Below, piece by piece: positions 8,418 through 17,123 of a stretch of 55,451 nucleotides of DNA (its first letter is position 1; the number at the start of each line of letters is the position of its first letter). The stretch is from a virus: IMG/VR virus record IMGVR_UViG_3300017730_000011, positions 1 through 55,451 of that record; one strand, 5' to 3'. The position numbers and the translations under genes were made by a program. Under the pieces are notes generated by a model, which was given only the letters and a program-made list of their open reading frames with translations, did not search any database and was not told the origin of the DNA.

Positions 8418-9886
8418 TGACAACTCTCAGTATTAAAAAAAAGAACGAAGTTTACATTACAATTAATTCAAAGGAACCACATGTTCATCAAGAACTGTCA
8501 GACTACTTTACCTTTGAAGTTCCTGAAGCTAAGTTCTTAAAAAAGAATCCCAGATACAAATACTGGGACGGAACTATTCGTTTGTATTCACCAGGTACAG
8601 GTGAATTATATCATGGTCTAAGAAAACACTTAGAGACATGGGCATACGAAAGACAATATAAAGTTGAGTATGAAAGGAATGATTGGTATGGAGATGTTGA
8701 AGACCTAAACGGTTTTGTTTCTCCTGCTGGTGTAAAGACATTCATGGATAAAATTGTCCGTGGTGATATTCAACCTCGCGACTATCAATATCGTGCAGTC
8801 TACGAAGCTATAAAAAATAATAGAAAGTTACTTCTTTCTCCTACGGGATCTGGGAAGTCTCTTATGATTTATTCCCTCGTCCGATACTATACTGCTACCA
8901 ACAAGAAGACGCTGATCATCGTCCCTACTACGTCCTTGGTAGAACAGATGGTCAATGACTTTAACGATTACGGGTGGAATGCTGACGATCATGTGCATAA
9001 GATATATTCAGGCAAAGATAAGAATACTGACAAACCAATCATTATTTCAACCTGGCAATCCATCTACAAGTTTCCAAAAAGATACTTTGATGATATTGAT
9101 TGTGTTATCGGAGATGAGGCACACCTATTTAAGTCGAAGTCCCTCACAGGAATCATGACTAAGCTACACAATGCCAAGTATAGGTTTGGTTTTACTGGAA
9201 CCCTAGACGGGAGTAAAACTCACAAGTGGGTGTTGGAAGGATTGTTTGGTGATTGTGAACGTGTAACTAAAACAGATGATTTAATCAAATCTGGTTATCT
9301 CTCTAAGTTTAGAATAAAAATACTTTTGTGTAAACATGCTCCGCAACACTTTGAATCATATCATGATGAGATGGAATATCTCGTAGAACATAAAGGAAGA
9401 AATAATATTATTAAAAACCTAGTTAAAGACATTGAGGGTAACACCCTAGTGCTATTTAACTATATTGAAAAGCATGGGGAACCACTTTATGAGTTGATAA
9501 ATAATACCATAGACCCAGAACGAAAATTATTTTTTGTTCATGGTGGTACTGATGTAGAAGATAGAGAAGCTGTTCGTCAAATTACCGAGACGGAAAATAA
9601 CGCTGTTATTGTTGCTTCTTACGGAACCTTTTCTACAGGAATTAATATTAAACGATTACACAATATTATATTTGCTTCCCCAAGTAAGTCACGCATTCGT
9701 AACCTCCAATCAATTGGTCGTGTACTTAGGAAAGGTGAAGGTAAAGATATTGCAACTTTATACGATATCGCTGATGACATTGGCGGTCAGAATTATACGC
9801 TTCGGCACTTGAATGAAAGAGTCAACATTTATAATGATGAAAATTTTAAGTATGAGGTAATAAAAGTAAACCTTAGAGCAAGTTAA
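8414..9886 (+). CDS. uvsW: RNA-DNA and DNA helicase UvsW
   Basis: 490 residues (T4 UvsW: 503). A superfamily 2 helicase that unwinds R-loops and branched DNA, switching origin-dependent to recombination-dependent replication. Visible motifs are Walker A in SPTGSGKS, DEAH box in IGDEAHLF, motif III in FGFTGTLDG and motif VI in QSIGRVLRKGEG. The N-terminal ~110 residues carry the YKYWDGTIRLY motif typical of UvsW. Two ATGs stand in tandem at the start (8414 and 8417). Confidence 0.96.
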   Translation: MMTTLSIKKKNEVYITINSKEPHVHQELSDYFTFEVPEAKFLKKNPRYKYWDGTIRLYSPGTGELYHGLRKHLETWAYERQYKVEYERNDWYGDVEDLNGFVSPAGVKTFMDKIVRGDIQPRDYQYRAVYEAIKNNRKLLLSPTGSGKSLMIYSLVRYYTATNKKTLIIVPTTSLVEQMVNDFNDYGWNADDHVHKIYSGKDKNTDKPIIISTWQSIYKFPKRYFDDIDCVIGDEAHLFKSKSLTGIMTKLHNAKYRFGFTGTLDGSKTHKWVLEGLFGDCERVTKTDDLIKSGYLSKFRIKILLCKHAPQHFESYHDEMEYLVEHKGRNNIIKNLVKDIEGNTLVLFNYIEKHGEPLYELINNTIDPERKLFFVHGGTDVEDREAVRQITETENNAVIVASYGTFSTGINIKRLHNIIFASPSKSRIRNLQSIGRVLRKGEGKDIATLYDIADDIGGQNYTLRHLNERVNIYNDENFKYEVIKVNLRAS

Positions 9887-9888
9887 AT

Positions 9889-10287
9889 ATGGAAGAAGAA
9901 TTCTATGCAACAATAAAATTAACAACTGGAGAGGAGATAGTATCTAAAGTCTGCTACTTAGAAGATGAAGACAAAGTATTATTAGAAAACCCTCTCCAAG
10001 TTCTAGCTGCAAAACAAAAGAAAGGTCAATTAGAAGTATCTGGTTTTTCTTTTAGTGAATGGATCAGCGCCTCGTTTGATAACATGTTTATTATTAAGCG
10101 TGATCATATCATGACTATGACTGAAATTGATCCCATGATTCAAGACTTCTACGAAAAAACTTTAGAGAGGTTAGAAAATGGAAAGAGTCTAACTGGAAGA
10201 GCAGGGAAATTAACTCGTGATTCTGGATATCTAGGATCAGTAAAAGAAATGAAAAAGTCTTTAGAAGATATCTTTAATAAAAGCTAA
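9889..10287 (+). CDS. Sm/Hfq-like small beta protein (paralog A)
   Basis: 132 residues. The first ~90 show a short beta-barrel pattern: ATIKLTTGEEIVSKV, then VLLENPLQVL, a hydrophobic strand with FSEWI, and MFIIKRDHIMTMTE. The pattern K-x-TG-x-x-I, a following L-x-x-P-x-x-L, and a final I-x-x-IMT-x strand recurs in the three genes at 24005-24982, so these look like one paralogous family. The fold resembles Sm/Hfq-type barrels, which often bind RNA; that is inference. It starts two bases after the uvsW stop. Confidence 0.75.
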   Translation: MEEEFYATIKLTTGEEIVSKVCYLEDEDKVLLENPLQVLAAKQKKGQLEVSGFSFSEWISASFDNMFIIKRDHIMTMTEIDPMIQDFYEKTLERLENGKSLTGRAGKLTRDSGYLGSVKEMKKSLEDIFNKS

Positions 10288-10290
10288 TAC

Positions 10291-10345
10291 CTTGACCTGA
10301 ACCTCTACAAGGTTAATTGTACTCAGTTTATGAGGTTCTGTCAAG
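10291..10345 (+). other. Long imperfect hairpin upstream of gp55
   Basis: CTTGACCTGAACCTC (10291-10305) is nearly the reverse complement of GAGGTTCTGTCAAG (10332-10345); about 14 of 15 positions can pair with one bulge, around a 26-base loop. CCCCCTTT follows, too poor in T for a standard terminator. It fills much of the 117-base gap before gp55. It may be a processing, attenuation or transcription-stop element. Confidence 0.5.
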
Positions 10346-10404
10346 CCCCCTTTACAAATCCAATTCATTGTGCTATCCTTAGTACATGATAATGGTAACA
10401 AACC

Positions 10405-10911
10405 ATGGCATATGCAGTAATGACCCGAAAAAAGACAGAATACTACGTCAATAATAAAGAGTTCCTTGCTGCGATCACTGACTTTCGGCAAAACGTTCAT
10501 GCTGCTAAAGAAACAGGCAAACCTCGCCCACGAGTTACCAATTATATTGGTTCTTGCTTTTTAAAGATCGCAACACACCTATCTTATAAACCTAACTTTG
10601 TTAACTACATGTTCCGTGAGGACATGATCTGTGACGGCATTGAAAATTGCCTCCAGTATATTGACAACTTTGACCCTGAAAAATCTAAGAACCCATTCGC
10701 TTATTTTACTCAGATCATTTACTATGCATTCTTGCGTAGGATCCAAAAAGAAAAGAAGCAGCTAGAGATCAAAGGTAAGATCCTAGAACGGTCAGGATAT
10801 GATGAAGTCATGCACACAGACACATATGATGGTAGTATGTCTGGTATGAATGCTTCTTATTCTGACATGGGTAGCATCAAAGAAAACATTGAAACTAAAA
10901 TGAATCGATAA
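10405..10911 (+). CDS. 55: Late transcription sigma factor gp55
   Basis: 168 residues (T4 gp55: 185). gp55 is the minimal sigma that lets host RNA polymerase recognise late promoters (TATAAATA-type), seen repeatedly in this window. The family core is clear: FREDMICDGIENCLQYIDNFDPEKS followed by NPFAYFTQIIYYAFLRRIQKEKK, the sigma-region-2-like helices. The ATG at 10405 may be preceded in use by the internal ATG at 10420 (MTRKKTEYY); the choice is not decided by a ribosome binding site. Confidence 0.95.
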   Translation: MAYAVMTRKKTEYYVNNKEFLAAITDFRQNVHAAKETGKPRPRVTNYIGSCFLKIATHLSYKPNFVNYMFREDMICDGIENCLQYIDNFDPEKSKNPFAYFTQIIYYAFLRRIQKEKKQLEIKGKILERSGYDEVMHTDTYDGSMSGMNASYSDMGSIKENIETKMNR

Positions 10912-11060
10912 TGCCAAACCCCAACACCTTATATGATGACATGGAAAAACTTAATGATCTTTACGAAGAACTTTGTTGGGGTCATGATGATGAACTCATG
11001 TTTACACATGATGGCAATCGAATTATAGTATACAATAAAACACAAGAAGATGCTCAATGA
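10911..11060 (+). CDS. Small hypothetical protein (49 aa)
   Basis: Starts on the last base of the gp55 stop (TAATG) and is open for 49 codons: an acidic N-terminal half (YDDMEKLNDLYEELCWGHDD), then DGNRIIVYNKT. It overlaps the next small frame. Coupled start and acidic bias make it plausible; no homolog recognised. Confidence 0.6.
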   Translation: MPNPNTLYDDMEKLNDLYEELCWGHDDELMFTHDGNRIIVYNKTQEDAQ

Positions 11061-11217
11061 ATTGGAACGTAATCTAGCTATGGTGAGAATGATTCGTCTC
11101 TCATCAAACAAGATACGTTGTAAACTATCCTTTGCATCGAAAGATTCAACTTGGAAAGTTTCTAAACCAACGGGAGAATTTTTGCAATCACTAACAATTA
11201 GATACAATGAAAATTAA
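11050..11217 (+). CDS. Small basic hypothetical protein (55 aa)
   Basis: Open from ATG 11050 to TAA 11217. Basic in the middle (MVRMIRLSSNKIRCKLSFASK). It overlaps the previous gene by 11 bases and the next by 11 bases, filling what would otherwise be a gap. Function unknown. Confidence 0.5.
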   Translation: MLNELERNLAMVRMIRLSSNKIRCKLSFASKDSTWKVSKPTGEFLQSLTIRYNEN

Positions 11218-11440
11218 ACCTGTAGAAAACAATGAACAATTAATTGAGCGTTTCACAAAGAGAACTGCTCAGTTAACTGAGAAAAAAGAATTACTACAAG
11301 AAGCGTATGATGAATACATTAAAATTGAGAGAGACTTGACTAGACTGGAAGGTTCTCTACAAGCTGTTGAATATATTGCTTTTGGTAAAATGCCAGGTGA
11401 TGGCAACCATGATAAGTTTAAAGATCATTCCCCTCAATGA
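11207..11440 (+). CDS. Small coiled-coil protein (77 aa)
   Basis: A charged helical protein: LIERFTKRTAQLTEKKELLQE followed by a second heptad-like stretch, then a Gly/Asp-rich tail. The ATG overlaps the preceding stop and its own stop overlaps the next ATG. Probably a short coiled coil; function unknown. Confidence 0.62.
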   Translation: MKIKPVENNEQLIERFTKRTAQLTEKKELLQEAYDEYIKIERDLTRLEGSLQAVEYIAFGKMPGDGNHDKFKDHSPQ

Positions 11441-11559
11441 GAACACAGAATAAAGAAAATTATTACTATGTCTTTTGGATTGTAGCAATGGTTGCTTTTA
11501 TAATTCCTCAAGTATTTACAGCATATGGTATACTAAAGATAGTGGAGTATTTGCAATGA
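11437..11559 (+). CDS. Very small single-pass membrane protein (40 aa)
   Basis: 40 codons, of which residues 10-35 form one hydrophobic segment (YYVFWIVAMVAFIIPQVFTA) preceded by a basic/polar start. It overlaps both neighbours by four bases in ATGA arrangements, a strong sign of coupled translation. Confidence 0.55.
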   Translation: MRTQNKENYYYVFWIVAMVAFIIPQVFTAYGILKIVEYLQ

Positions 11560-11813
11560 AACTAACACAAGAAGTTATTGACCAGATCCAAGAAGCAATG
11601 AACCATACTAAAAAAGATGGTTCATTTAATTGGAAAGATGATGATGAAATTCGAGTCAGTATTGCAGGTACATTTGCTGCTGATAAGTTTATTGTTATAC
11701 ACAACACATCAAAAAACCCTTGGGTGCCGTCTGCCCCACATCCTAGATTTGATTACGAAAAAGGAGAATTTATTAAAGATGAAGATAGCACTAATAACGG
11801 ATCAACATCTTGA
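11556..11813 (+). CDS. Small hypothetical protein (85 aa)
   Basis: Starts at the ATG in the ATGA overlap at 11556. It has a helical N-terminus (TQEVIDQIQEAMNHTKKDGS), then DEIRVSIAG-AADKFIVIHN strands and a polar tail. The last 35 bases overlap gp47. In-frame sequence upstream of 11556 has no better start. Function unknown. Confidence 0.65.
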   Translation: MKLTQEVIDQIQEAMNHTKKDGSFNWKDDDEIRVSIAGTFAADKFIVIHNTSKNPWVPSAPHPRFDYEKGEFIKDEDSTNNGSTS

Positions 11814-12819
11814 TGGACGAAAGGGTTCTTTACCCTTTTGGAATTACTTCCAGAAATTCTATGACAATGTATTCTTTCCAACTCTTGAAAAAGAAGGTAT
11901 CGATACTATCATTGATCTAGGTGACACTTTTGATAACCGAAAGTCAATGGACTATAATACTTTTAATCGTGTTGATACTAATTATTTCAAACGACTGGTA
12001 GATTATAAAGTTCATATGATTTTGGGTAACCATTGTACGTATTATAAAAATACAAACAAAATTAATTCACCCGAACTTCTTTTAGAGAAGTATAGCAATA
12101 TCAATATCTATGCTGAACCAAAGCATATTAAACTTGGTAGTAAAAAGTTTCTGATGATGCCGTGGATCAATTCAGAAAACAAAGCTAGTAGCGTAGATGT
12201 TATGACAAACTCTGACGCTGATATCATGTGTGGTCATCTAGAGTGTGATGGATTTGAAGTTACACCTGGCATGAAATTTGATGGTGGATTTAGAGTTTCT
12301 GATTTTAAAAACTTTAAACGAGTATGGTCAGGACATTTTCATCATAAGTCAAAGCATGGTAATGTCCAGTATCTTGGCAACCCCTATCAGATGTTCTGGA
12401 ATGATTATAAAGACTCTCGCGGTTTCCATATCTACGATACTGAAAGTGATAGACTTAAGTTTATCAGAAATCCGTATGAAATCTTTGAGAAGATCTTCTA
12501 CGATGACGCAGCTACCGACTACAACAAATCAGATGTATCTGATTATAAAGACAAGTTCATCAAACTCATCGTTGAAGAAAAACGTGACTACCAAATGTTT
12601 GAAACATTGGTTGATCGTCTTTACAACGTAGGTGCTCATGATGTAAAAATTGTTGAGACCTTAGTTGATGCAGATAACATAGAGGATGCAGATCTTGAAA
12701 CTAAAGACACAATGACTCTTCTTAATGAGTACATTGATGAAGTAGAGATTGCCGTAGACAAAAGTGAACTTAAGTCTTTAATGAGAACACTATATATTGA
12801 AAGCTGTAATGTTGCATAA
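11779..12819 (+). CDS. 47: Recombination endonuclease subunit gp47 (Mre11/SbcD-like)
   Basis: 346 residues (T4 gp47: 339). With gp46 it forms the Mre11/Rad50-type nuclease that resects DNA ends for recombination-dependent replication. Metallophosphoesterase motifs are all visible: ITDQHLDG at the N-terminus, IDLGDTFDNR, ILGNHCTYY and SGHFHHKS. The start at 11779 gives the conserved MKIALITDQH; an upstream in-frame extension would lie inside the preceding gene. Confidence 0.96.
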   Translation: MKIALITDQHLDGRKGSLPFWNYFQKFYDNVFFPTLEKEGIDTIIDLGDTFDNRKSMDYNTFNRVDTNYFKRLVDYKVHMILGNHCTYYKNTNKINSPELLLEKYSNINIYAEPKHIKLGSKKFLMMPWINSENKASSVDVMTNSDADIMCGHLECDGFEVTPGMKFDGGFRVSDFKNFKRVWSGHFHHKSKHGNVQYLGNPYQMFWNDYKDSRGFHIYDTESDRLKFIRNPYEIFEKIFYDDAATDYNKSDVSDYKDKFIKLIVEEKRDYQMFETLVDRLYNVGAHDVKIVETLVDADNIEDADLETKDTMTLLNEYIDEVEIAVDKSELKSLMRTLYIESCNVA

Positions 12820-13085
12820 TGTTTGTTCTAACATTAGAAAATCATCCAGACGGTGTATACTCTGTGTTTGACACGGCAAAGGATAGGGTTATACCTATCT
12901 TTATTGATAATGACGATGCATCAAGATACTTGATGATGATGGAGGAGGACATTGAATATCCTCCAATGCAGGTTGTGGAAATGGAAGATCATGTTATAAT
13001 AGCAGCATGTCAAGACCGTGGTCAAAAGTTTTCCATTATCACGCCTGACGATTTTTTGATACCACCTGAAGATTCTGCAGAATGA
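12819..13085 (+). CDS. DUF3110-like small protein between gp47 and gp46
   Basis: 88 residues: MFVLTLENHPDGVYSV, then RVIPIFIDNDDASRY, and a VVEMEDHVIIAACQDRG segment ending in LIPPEDSAE. This order closely resembles DUF3110, a family widespread in cyanobacteria and plastids (strand, FxDxDDAxR motif, VxEID, PPE end). The gene overlaps gp47 and gp46 by one and four bases, so it is embedded in the nuclease operon. Function of DUF3110 is not known. Confidence 0.72.
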   Translation: MFVLTLENHPDGVYSVFDTAKDRVIPIFIDNDDASRYLMMMEEDIEYPPMQVVEMEDHVIIAACQDRGQKFSIITPDDFLIPPEDSAE

Positions 13086-14827
13086 TTATTTTTGAAAAAA
13101 TCCGTTGGAAGAACTTTTTATCCACGGGTAATGTGTTTAGTGAAATTAATTTAGAAGAAGGTAGAACAAATTTAATTGTTGGAGACAACGGAGCAGGTAA
13201 GAGCACCATTTTAGATGCTCTTACTTTTTCGCTGTTTGCAAAACCATTTCGCAAGATTAGTAAAGGGTCTCTAGTTAATAGTATTAATGAAAAAAATTGC
13301 GTAGTCGAGATTGAGTTTCGTATTGGTAAGCTAGACTACAAAGTTATTCGTGGTATCAAACCTAACAAGTTTGAGATCTATTGTAATGGACAGTTATGGA
13401 ATCAAGAAAGTTCAGTAAACGATCAGCAGAAAAACTTTGAGCAGAACGTGCTCAAGATGAACTACAAATCATTTACACAGATTGTTGTGTTGGGATCCTC
13501 TACGTTTATCCCATTCATGAAACTGCCTGGTGGTCAACGTCGCGATATTATTGAGGACATCTTGGATATCCAAGTATTCTCTACTATGAATGTTCTTTTG
13601 AAAGATAAGATGCGTGAGAACAATGATGAAGTTCGCGACATCAATTATCAACTAGATCTTCTAAAGGATAAGATTGAATTGCAAAAGCAAACTATGCTTA
13701 CTTTAGAAAAGAGAAATCAAGAAGAGATTGATCGCAAGAAAGAAAAGATAGATGTATATAAGAAAACTGAGCTACAAGGTGTGGAAGATGTTTCTCTTTT
13801 GACACAACAAATCTGTAATCTTAATGAAGAAATGCATGAGTACCAGCAATCAAACGGGAAATTGCGAAAGTTGAACACATACTTGATCAAGGTAACACAT
13901 AAACTGAACACATGTAAGAAAGAACTTGAGTTCTTTGAGAACAACCATGTGTGTCCTACGTGTACACAAGACCTACGTGAAGATTTTCGTAATCTAAAAC
14001 TGGACGAAGGTCGGGGTAAAGTTGATGAAATGCTTGTAGGATATAATGATATCCTCTCTGCTATAGGAGAAGAAGAAACTAGGTTTAATAAATTTACTGA
14101 ACTTTCTACTACAGTAAATGATATCAACACTACAATTTCACAAACCAATTTTCAACTGATGACAATTCGTAAACAAGTGGAATCACTTGAAGAAGAAATT
14201 GTAGAATTAAACAGTGATAATGTTGATAAGAAATCGGAGTATAACAAACTAGAACTTTTGGTTGAAAACAAAAAGAGTTTGAATAAACAACAAGCTAGTT
14301 TGAAATCTGATCGTGATGTTCTTACAACAGCGGGTCAACTCCTTAAAGATAATGGTATCAAGACTAGGATCATCAAAACCTATCTTCCTACTATGAATAA
14401 GTTGATTAACGATTTCTTACAACGTATGGAGTTTTATGTCAATTTTACCCTAGACGAGAACTTTGAGGAGCAAATCAAATCTAGATACCGTGATGTGTTC
14501 TCTTACGATAGTTTCAGTGAAGGCGAAAAAGCTCGTATTGATATCGCTCTTCTGCTCACTTGGCGTAGTATTGCTAAGCTTAAGAATAGCGTGGATACTA
14601 ACCTCCTTATTTTAGATGAGATCTTTGATGGATCACTTGACACATCGGGTACGTCTGATCTAGGATGGATCCTAAGAAATTTTGATGACAGCACCAAGGT
14701 GTTTGTAATCAGTCACAAGCAGGGTATGGACGATAAGTTCGACCGTACTATCTCTGTGGAGAAGGTAAAGAACTACTCTACCCTCAACGTGACAGTTAAC
14801 GAAGTGACACACGGACTGGTTGGCTAG
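13082..14827 (+). CDS. 46: Recombination endonuclease subunit gp46 (Rad50/SbcC-like)
   Basis: 581 residues (T4 gp46: 560). ATPase partner of gp47. Walker A is GDNGAGKST at residues 34-42; the central ~300 residues are coiled coil interrupted by a zinc hook CPTC at residues 291-294; the C-terminal part holds the ABC signature SEGEKAR and Walker B in LLILDEIFDGS, followed by a VISHKQ switch. All expected elements are intact. It begins in an ATGA overlap with the DUF3110-like gene. Confidence 0.97.
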   Translation: MIIFEKIRWKNFLSTGNVFSEINLEEGRTNLIVGDNGAGKSTILDALTFSLFAKPFRKISKGSLVNSINEKNCVVEIEFRIGKLDYKVIRGIKPNKFEIYCNGQLWNQESSVNDQQKNFEQNVLKMNYKSFTQIVVLGSSTFIPFMKLPGGQRRDIIEDILDIQVFSTMNVLLKDKMRENNDEVRDINYQLDLLKDKIELQKQTMLTLEKRNQEEIDRKKEKIDVYKKTELQGVEDVSLLTQQICNLNEEMHEYQQSNGKLRKLNTYLIKVTHKLNTCKKELEFFENNHVCPTCTQDLREDFRNLKLDEGRGKVDEMLVGYNDILSAIGEEETRFNKFTELSTTVNDINTTISQTNFQLMTIRKQVESLEEEIVELNSDNVDKKSEYNKLELLVENKKSLNKQQASLKSDRDVLTTAGQLLKDNGIKTRIIKTYLPTMNKLINDFLQRMEFYVNFTLDENFEEQIKSRYRDVFSYDSFSEGEKARIDIALLLTWRSIAKLKNSVDTNLLILDEIFDGSLDTSGTSDLGWILRNFDDSTKVFVISHKQGMDDKFDRTISVEKVKNYSTLNVTVNEVTHGLVG

Positions 14828-14869
14828 GTTGTTTATTTGTTATGATGTATACATCAGCAACAGAGACAC

Positions 14870-17050
14870 ATGTCAAACAACAAAGAAATCAAAGGTAACC
14901 TTGCCCGTCTTCTCGCTACAGAGAATCTTGTTGTAGAGCATAAGCAGTGCTACACAGCTTCCTTCGACGTTGACCGTCGTATTTTGACTCTCCCTAACTG
15001 GGACAAAGCATCAGACATTGTATATGATATGCTTGTCGGTCACGAAGTGGGTCATGCACTATTCACTCCTAACAAAGACTGGAGAGACATTGCTGACTGT
15101 CCTATGGATTTTGTCAATGTAATTGAAGACGCTCGTATCGAGAAACTAATGAAGCGTAAGTATCCAGGTCTTCGTAAGTCTTTTGCTGGTGGTTACAAAG
15201 AATTAAACGATCGTGACTTCTTTAATATTCAGGGAGAAGATCTTACTAAACTCAGTTTGATTGACCGTATCAATCTACACTTTAAGATTGGTGCTAATGC
15301 ACTTATTCCTTTCTCTACTGAAGAAAAATTATTTGTTGCTCGTACTGATCTCGCAGAAACTTTTGAAGAAGTTCTACAGATTGCGGTTGACGTACATGAG
15401 TTCAGTAAGCAGTTTGAAGAAACGGTTGCTAATATTCCTCAAGATTCTCCTGAACAATCTGATGAGGAAGAAACTGAAGAAGATGAAAATGCAGAAGGAG
15501 TAGAATCTGCTGAGGAAGCATCTGGAGAATCTTCAGATAAAGATCAACCTGATATCCAACCTAACTTTGGTGGTGCAGGATCTACATCTAATGCAGATTC
15601 TTTTGAAGATGAAGAGGATGAAGATGAAGAGGATGATGGTTCTGGAGGAGGAGATACTTCTTCAACTCAACGTTCTTTCAATGAGAAAGCAGAAAATCTT
15701 TCCTCTCGTAATTATGGTCGTAGCACTACATATATTGAGATCCCTAAAAACGTTGATCTAGAAAACCACCTTGTAGATTGGACTGTCCTTCATGATTGGA
15801 TTGATAGTCAAGCATCTGATATCGATGATGTTTACTCTCAGGTTGATAGTCAGTATCAAGATTTTCGCAAGCAGTCACAGAAAGAGGTAAACTATCTTGT
15901 TAAGGAATTTGAATGTCGTAAGTCTGCTGACGCTTATGCTCGTGCTGGTCAATCTAAGACTGGTGTGCTTGATACTTCAAAGTTACATACTTATCTTTAT
16001 AACGAAGACATTTTCAAAAAAGTAACTGTTGTTCCTGATGGTAAGAACCATGGACTGATCTTCATTCTTGACTGGTCTGGTTCTATGCAGCATGAGCTAT
16101 TGCCAACTGTCAAACAACTTCTTAACCTCACTGCATTCTGTAAGAAAGTACAGATTCCATTTGAAGTCTATGCATTTACTAATGAGTGGATTGCAGCAAA
16201 ACGTGCCATAGCAAATATAGCAGGCGAAACTCCAGAGCATGTTAGTTATGATTCTTACTATCGTAGTTGGGAAGGATTGAAAAAGAATGAGTTTTTTATT
16301 GATCCTCAATGTTTTCATTTGATGAACTTTATTTCTTCTCGTTCTAACTCTCGCAACTATGAGCGTATGTGTAAGAACTTGTATAGAGAAGCAAACTATT
16401 ATGCAAATTATAATGGTTACCAAAATACAATTGGTGTTACTCTTTCAGGAACTCCTTTGAACGAAGCTATTGTTTTGCTTAACTACATTATTCCTGAATT
16501 CAAAAAACAAAATGATCTTCAGAAAGTTAATGTTTGTATCTTGACTGACGGTGAAGGATGTCAATCTGCTTATGGTAGAGAGCAGTATCTTGAACATAAA
16601 GATGAGAACATCATCCGTCCTTCTCGTATTGACTGGGGCAATTGCCTTCGTGATCGTCAGACTGGTCGTGTCTATCCTGAGTTTGAATATGACACTATCA
16701 CTAACATCTTCATCCAGCAGGTTCGTGATCGTAACCCTGATGTAAATGTAATTGGTTTCCGTATTCTACAGGGCAGTCAGTTGTCTAGTTTCGTTGGACG
16801 CTATGCTGATTTTGCAAAATACACTGAAATCCAAAAGCAGTGGAAGAAAGAAAAATCGGCAATCATTCCTAATCCTGCAGCATTCTCTGCTCTGTATGCT
16901 ATTAGTAGTAATTCTCTAAATCAAAATACAGAGTTGAACGTTGAGTCTGGTGCTAAGAAAAATGAGATCTCTCGTGCATTTAAAAAGATGCTTGCTAGTA
17001 AGTCCACCAACAAAAAACTACTCAATTCTTTCGTAGAGTATGTCAGTTGA
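14870..17050 (+). CDS. Zincin-like plus VWA protein (CobT-type)
   Basis: 726 residues, three parts. Residues ~1-190 carry HEVGH (58-62), an HExxH zinc-protease motif, followed by NVIEDARIEKL, which resembles the ExxR-type segment of the CobT family. Residues ~190-263 are an acidic linker full of Glu, Asp and Ser. The C-terminal part is a von Willebrand A domain with an intact MIDAS DxSxS (DWSGS, 401-405). In cyanophages it is usually annotated as a CobT- or VWA-domain peptidase. The next gene is its natural MoxR/CobS-like ATPase partner. Cobalt chelation seems unlikely without CobN; a protein-remodelling or proteolytic role is my inference. Confidence 0.85.
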   Translation: MSNNKEIKGNLARLLATENLVVEHKQCYTASFDVDRRILTLPNWDKASDIVYDMLVGHEVGHALFTPNKDWRDIADCPMDFVNVIEDARIEKLMKRKYPGLRKSFAGGYKELNDRDFFNIQGEDLTKLSLIDRINLHFKIGANALIPFSTEEKLFVARTDLAETFEEVLQIAVDVHEFSKQFEETVANIPQDSPEQSDEEETEEDENAEGVESAEEASGESSDKDQPDIQPNFGGAGSTSNADSFEDEEDEDEEDDGSGGGDTSSTQRSFNEKAENLSSRNYGRSTTYIEIPKNVDLENHLVDWTVLHDWIDSQASDIDDVYSQVDSQYQDFRKQSQKEVNYLVKEFECRKSADAYARAGQSKTGVLDTSKLHTYLYNEDIFKKVTVVPDGKNHGLIFILDWSGSMQHELLPTVKQLLNLTAFCKKVQIPFEVYAFTNEWIAAKRAIANIAGETPEHVSYDSYYRSWEGLKKNEFFIDPQCFHLMNFISSRSNSRNYERMCKNLYREANYYANYNGYQNTIGVTLSGTPLNEAIVLLNYIIPEFKKQNDLQKVNVCILTDGEGCQSAYGREQYLEHKDENIIRPSRIDWGNCLRDRQTGRVYPEFEYDTITNIFIQQVRDRNPDVNVIGFRILQGSQLSSFVGRYADFAKYTEIQKQWKKEKSAIIPNPAAFSALYAISSNSLNQNTELNVESGAKKNEISRAFKKMLASKSTNKKLLNSFVEYVS

Positions 17051-17065
17051 CAAACTGGTACACAT

Positions 17066-17083
17066 GGGGTCGTCAGTGACCCC
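17066..17083 (+). terminator. Possible hairpin between the VWA and AAA+ genes
   Basis: GGGGTC and GACCCC form a 6-bp perfect stem with a six-base loop in the 73-base gap. The downstream tract TCCATACC is not T-rich, so termination is uncertain; a TATACTAT box follows at 17093. Confidence 0.4.
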
Positions 17084-17123
17084 TCCATACCCTATACTAT
17101 ATTCATAGACAACAAAACACATC

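Noticed and set aside
10388-10393. GATAAT as -10 box for gp55
   Set aside because: No matching -35 sequence at suitable distance, and the predicted start would leave almost no leader before ATG 10405.
13717-14148. A 143-codon - strand frame inside gp46
   Set aside because: It is the mirror of the coiled-coil coding region; composition (Ser/Leu/Phe-rich) is what antisense reading of Lys/Glu-rich helices gives.
14841-14846. TATGAT box before the zincin/VWA gene
   Set aside because: No -35 element at 16-18 bases; the best candidate (TTGGCT) is 15 bases away. Left out as a promoter.
17047-17098. TTGACA and TATACT as a promoter for the AAA+ gene
   Set aside because: The two boxes are 40 bases apart, far from the 17-base optimum. 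TATACT alone is not sufficient evidence.
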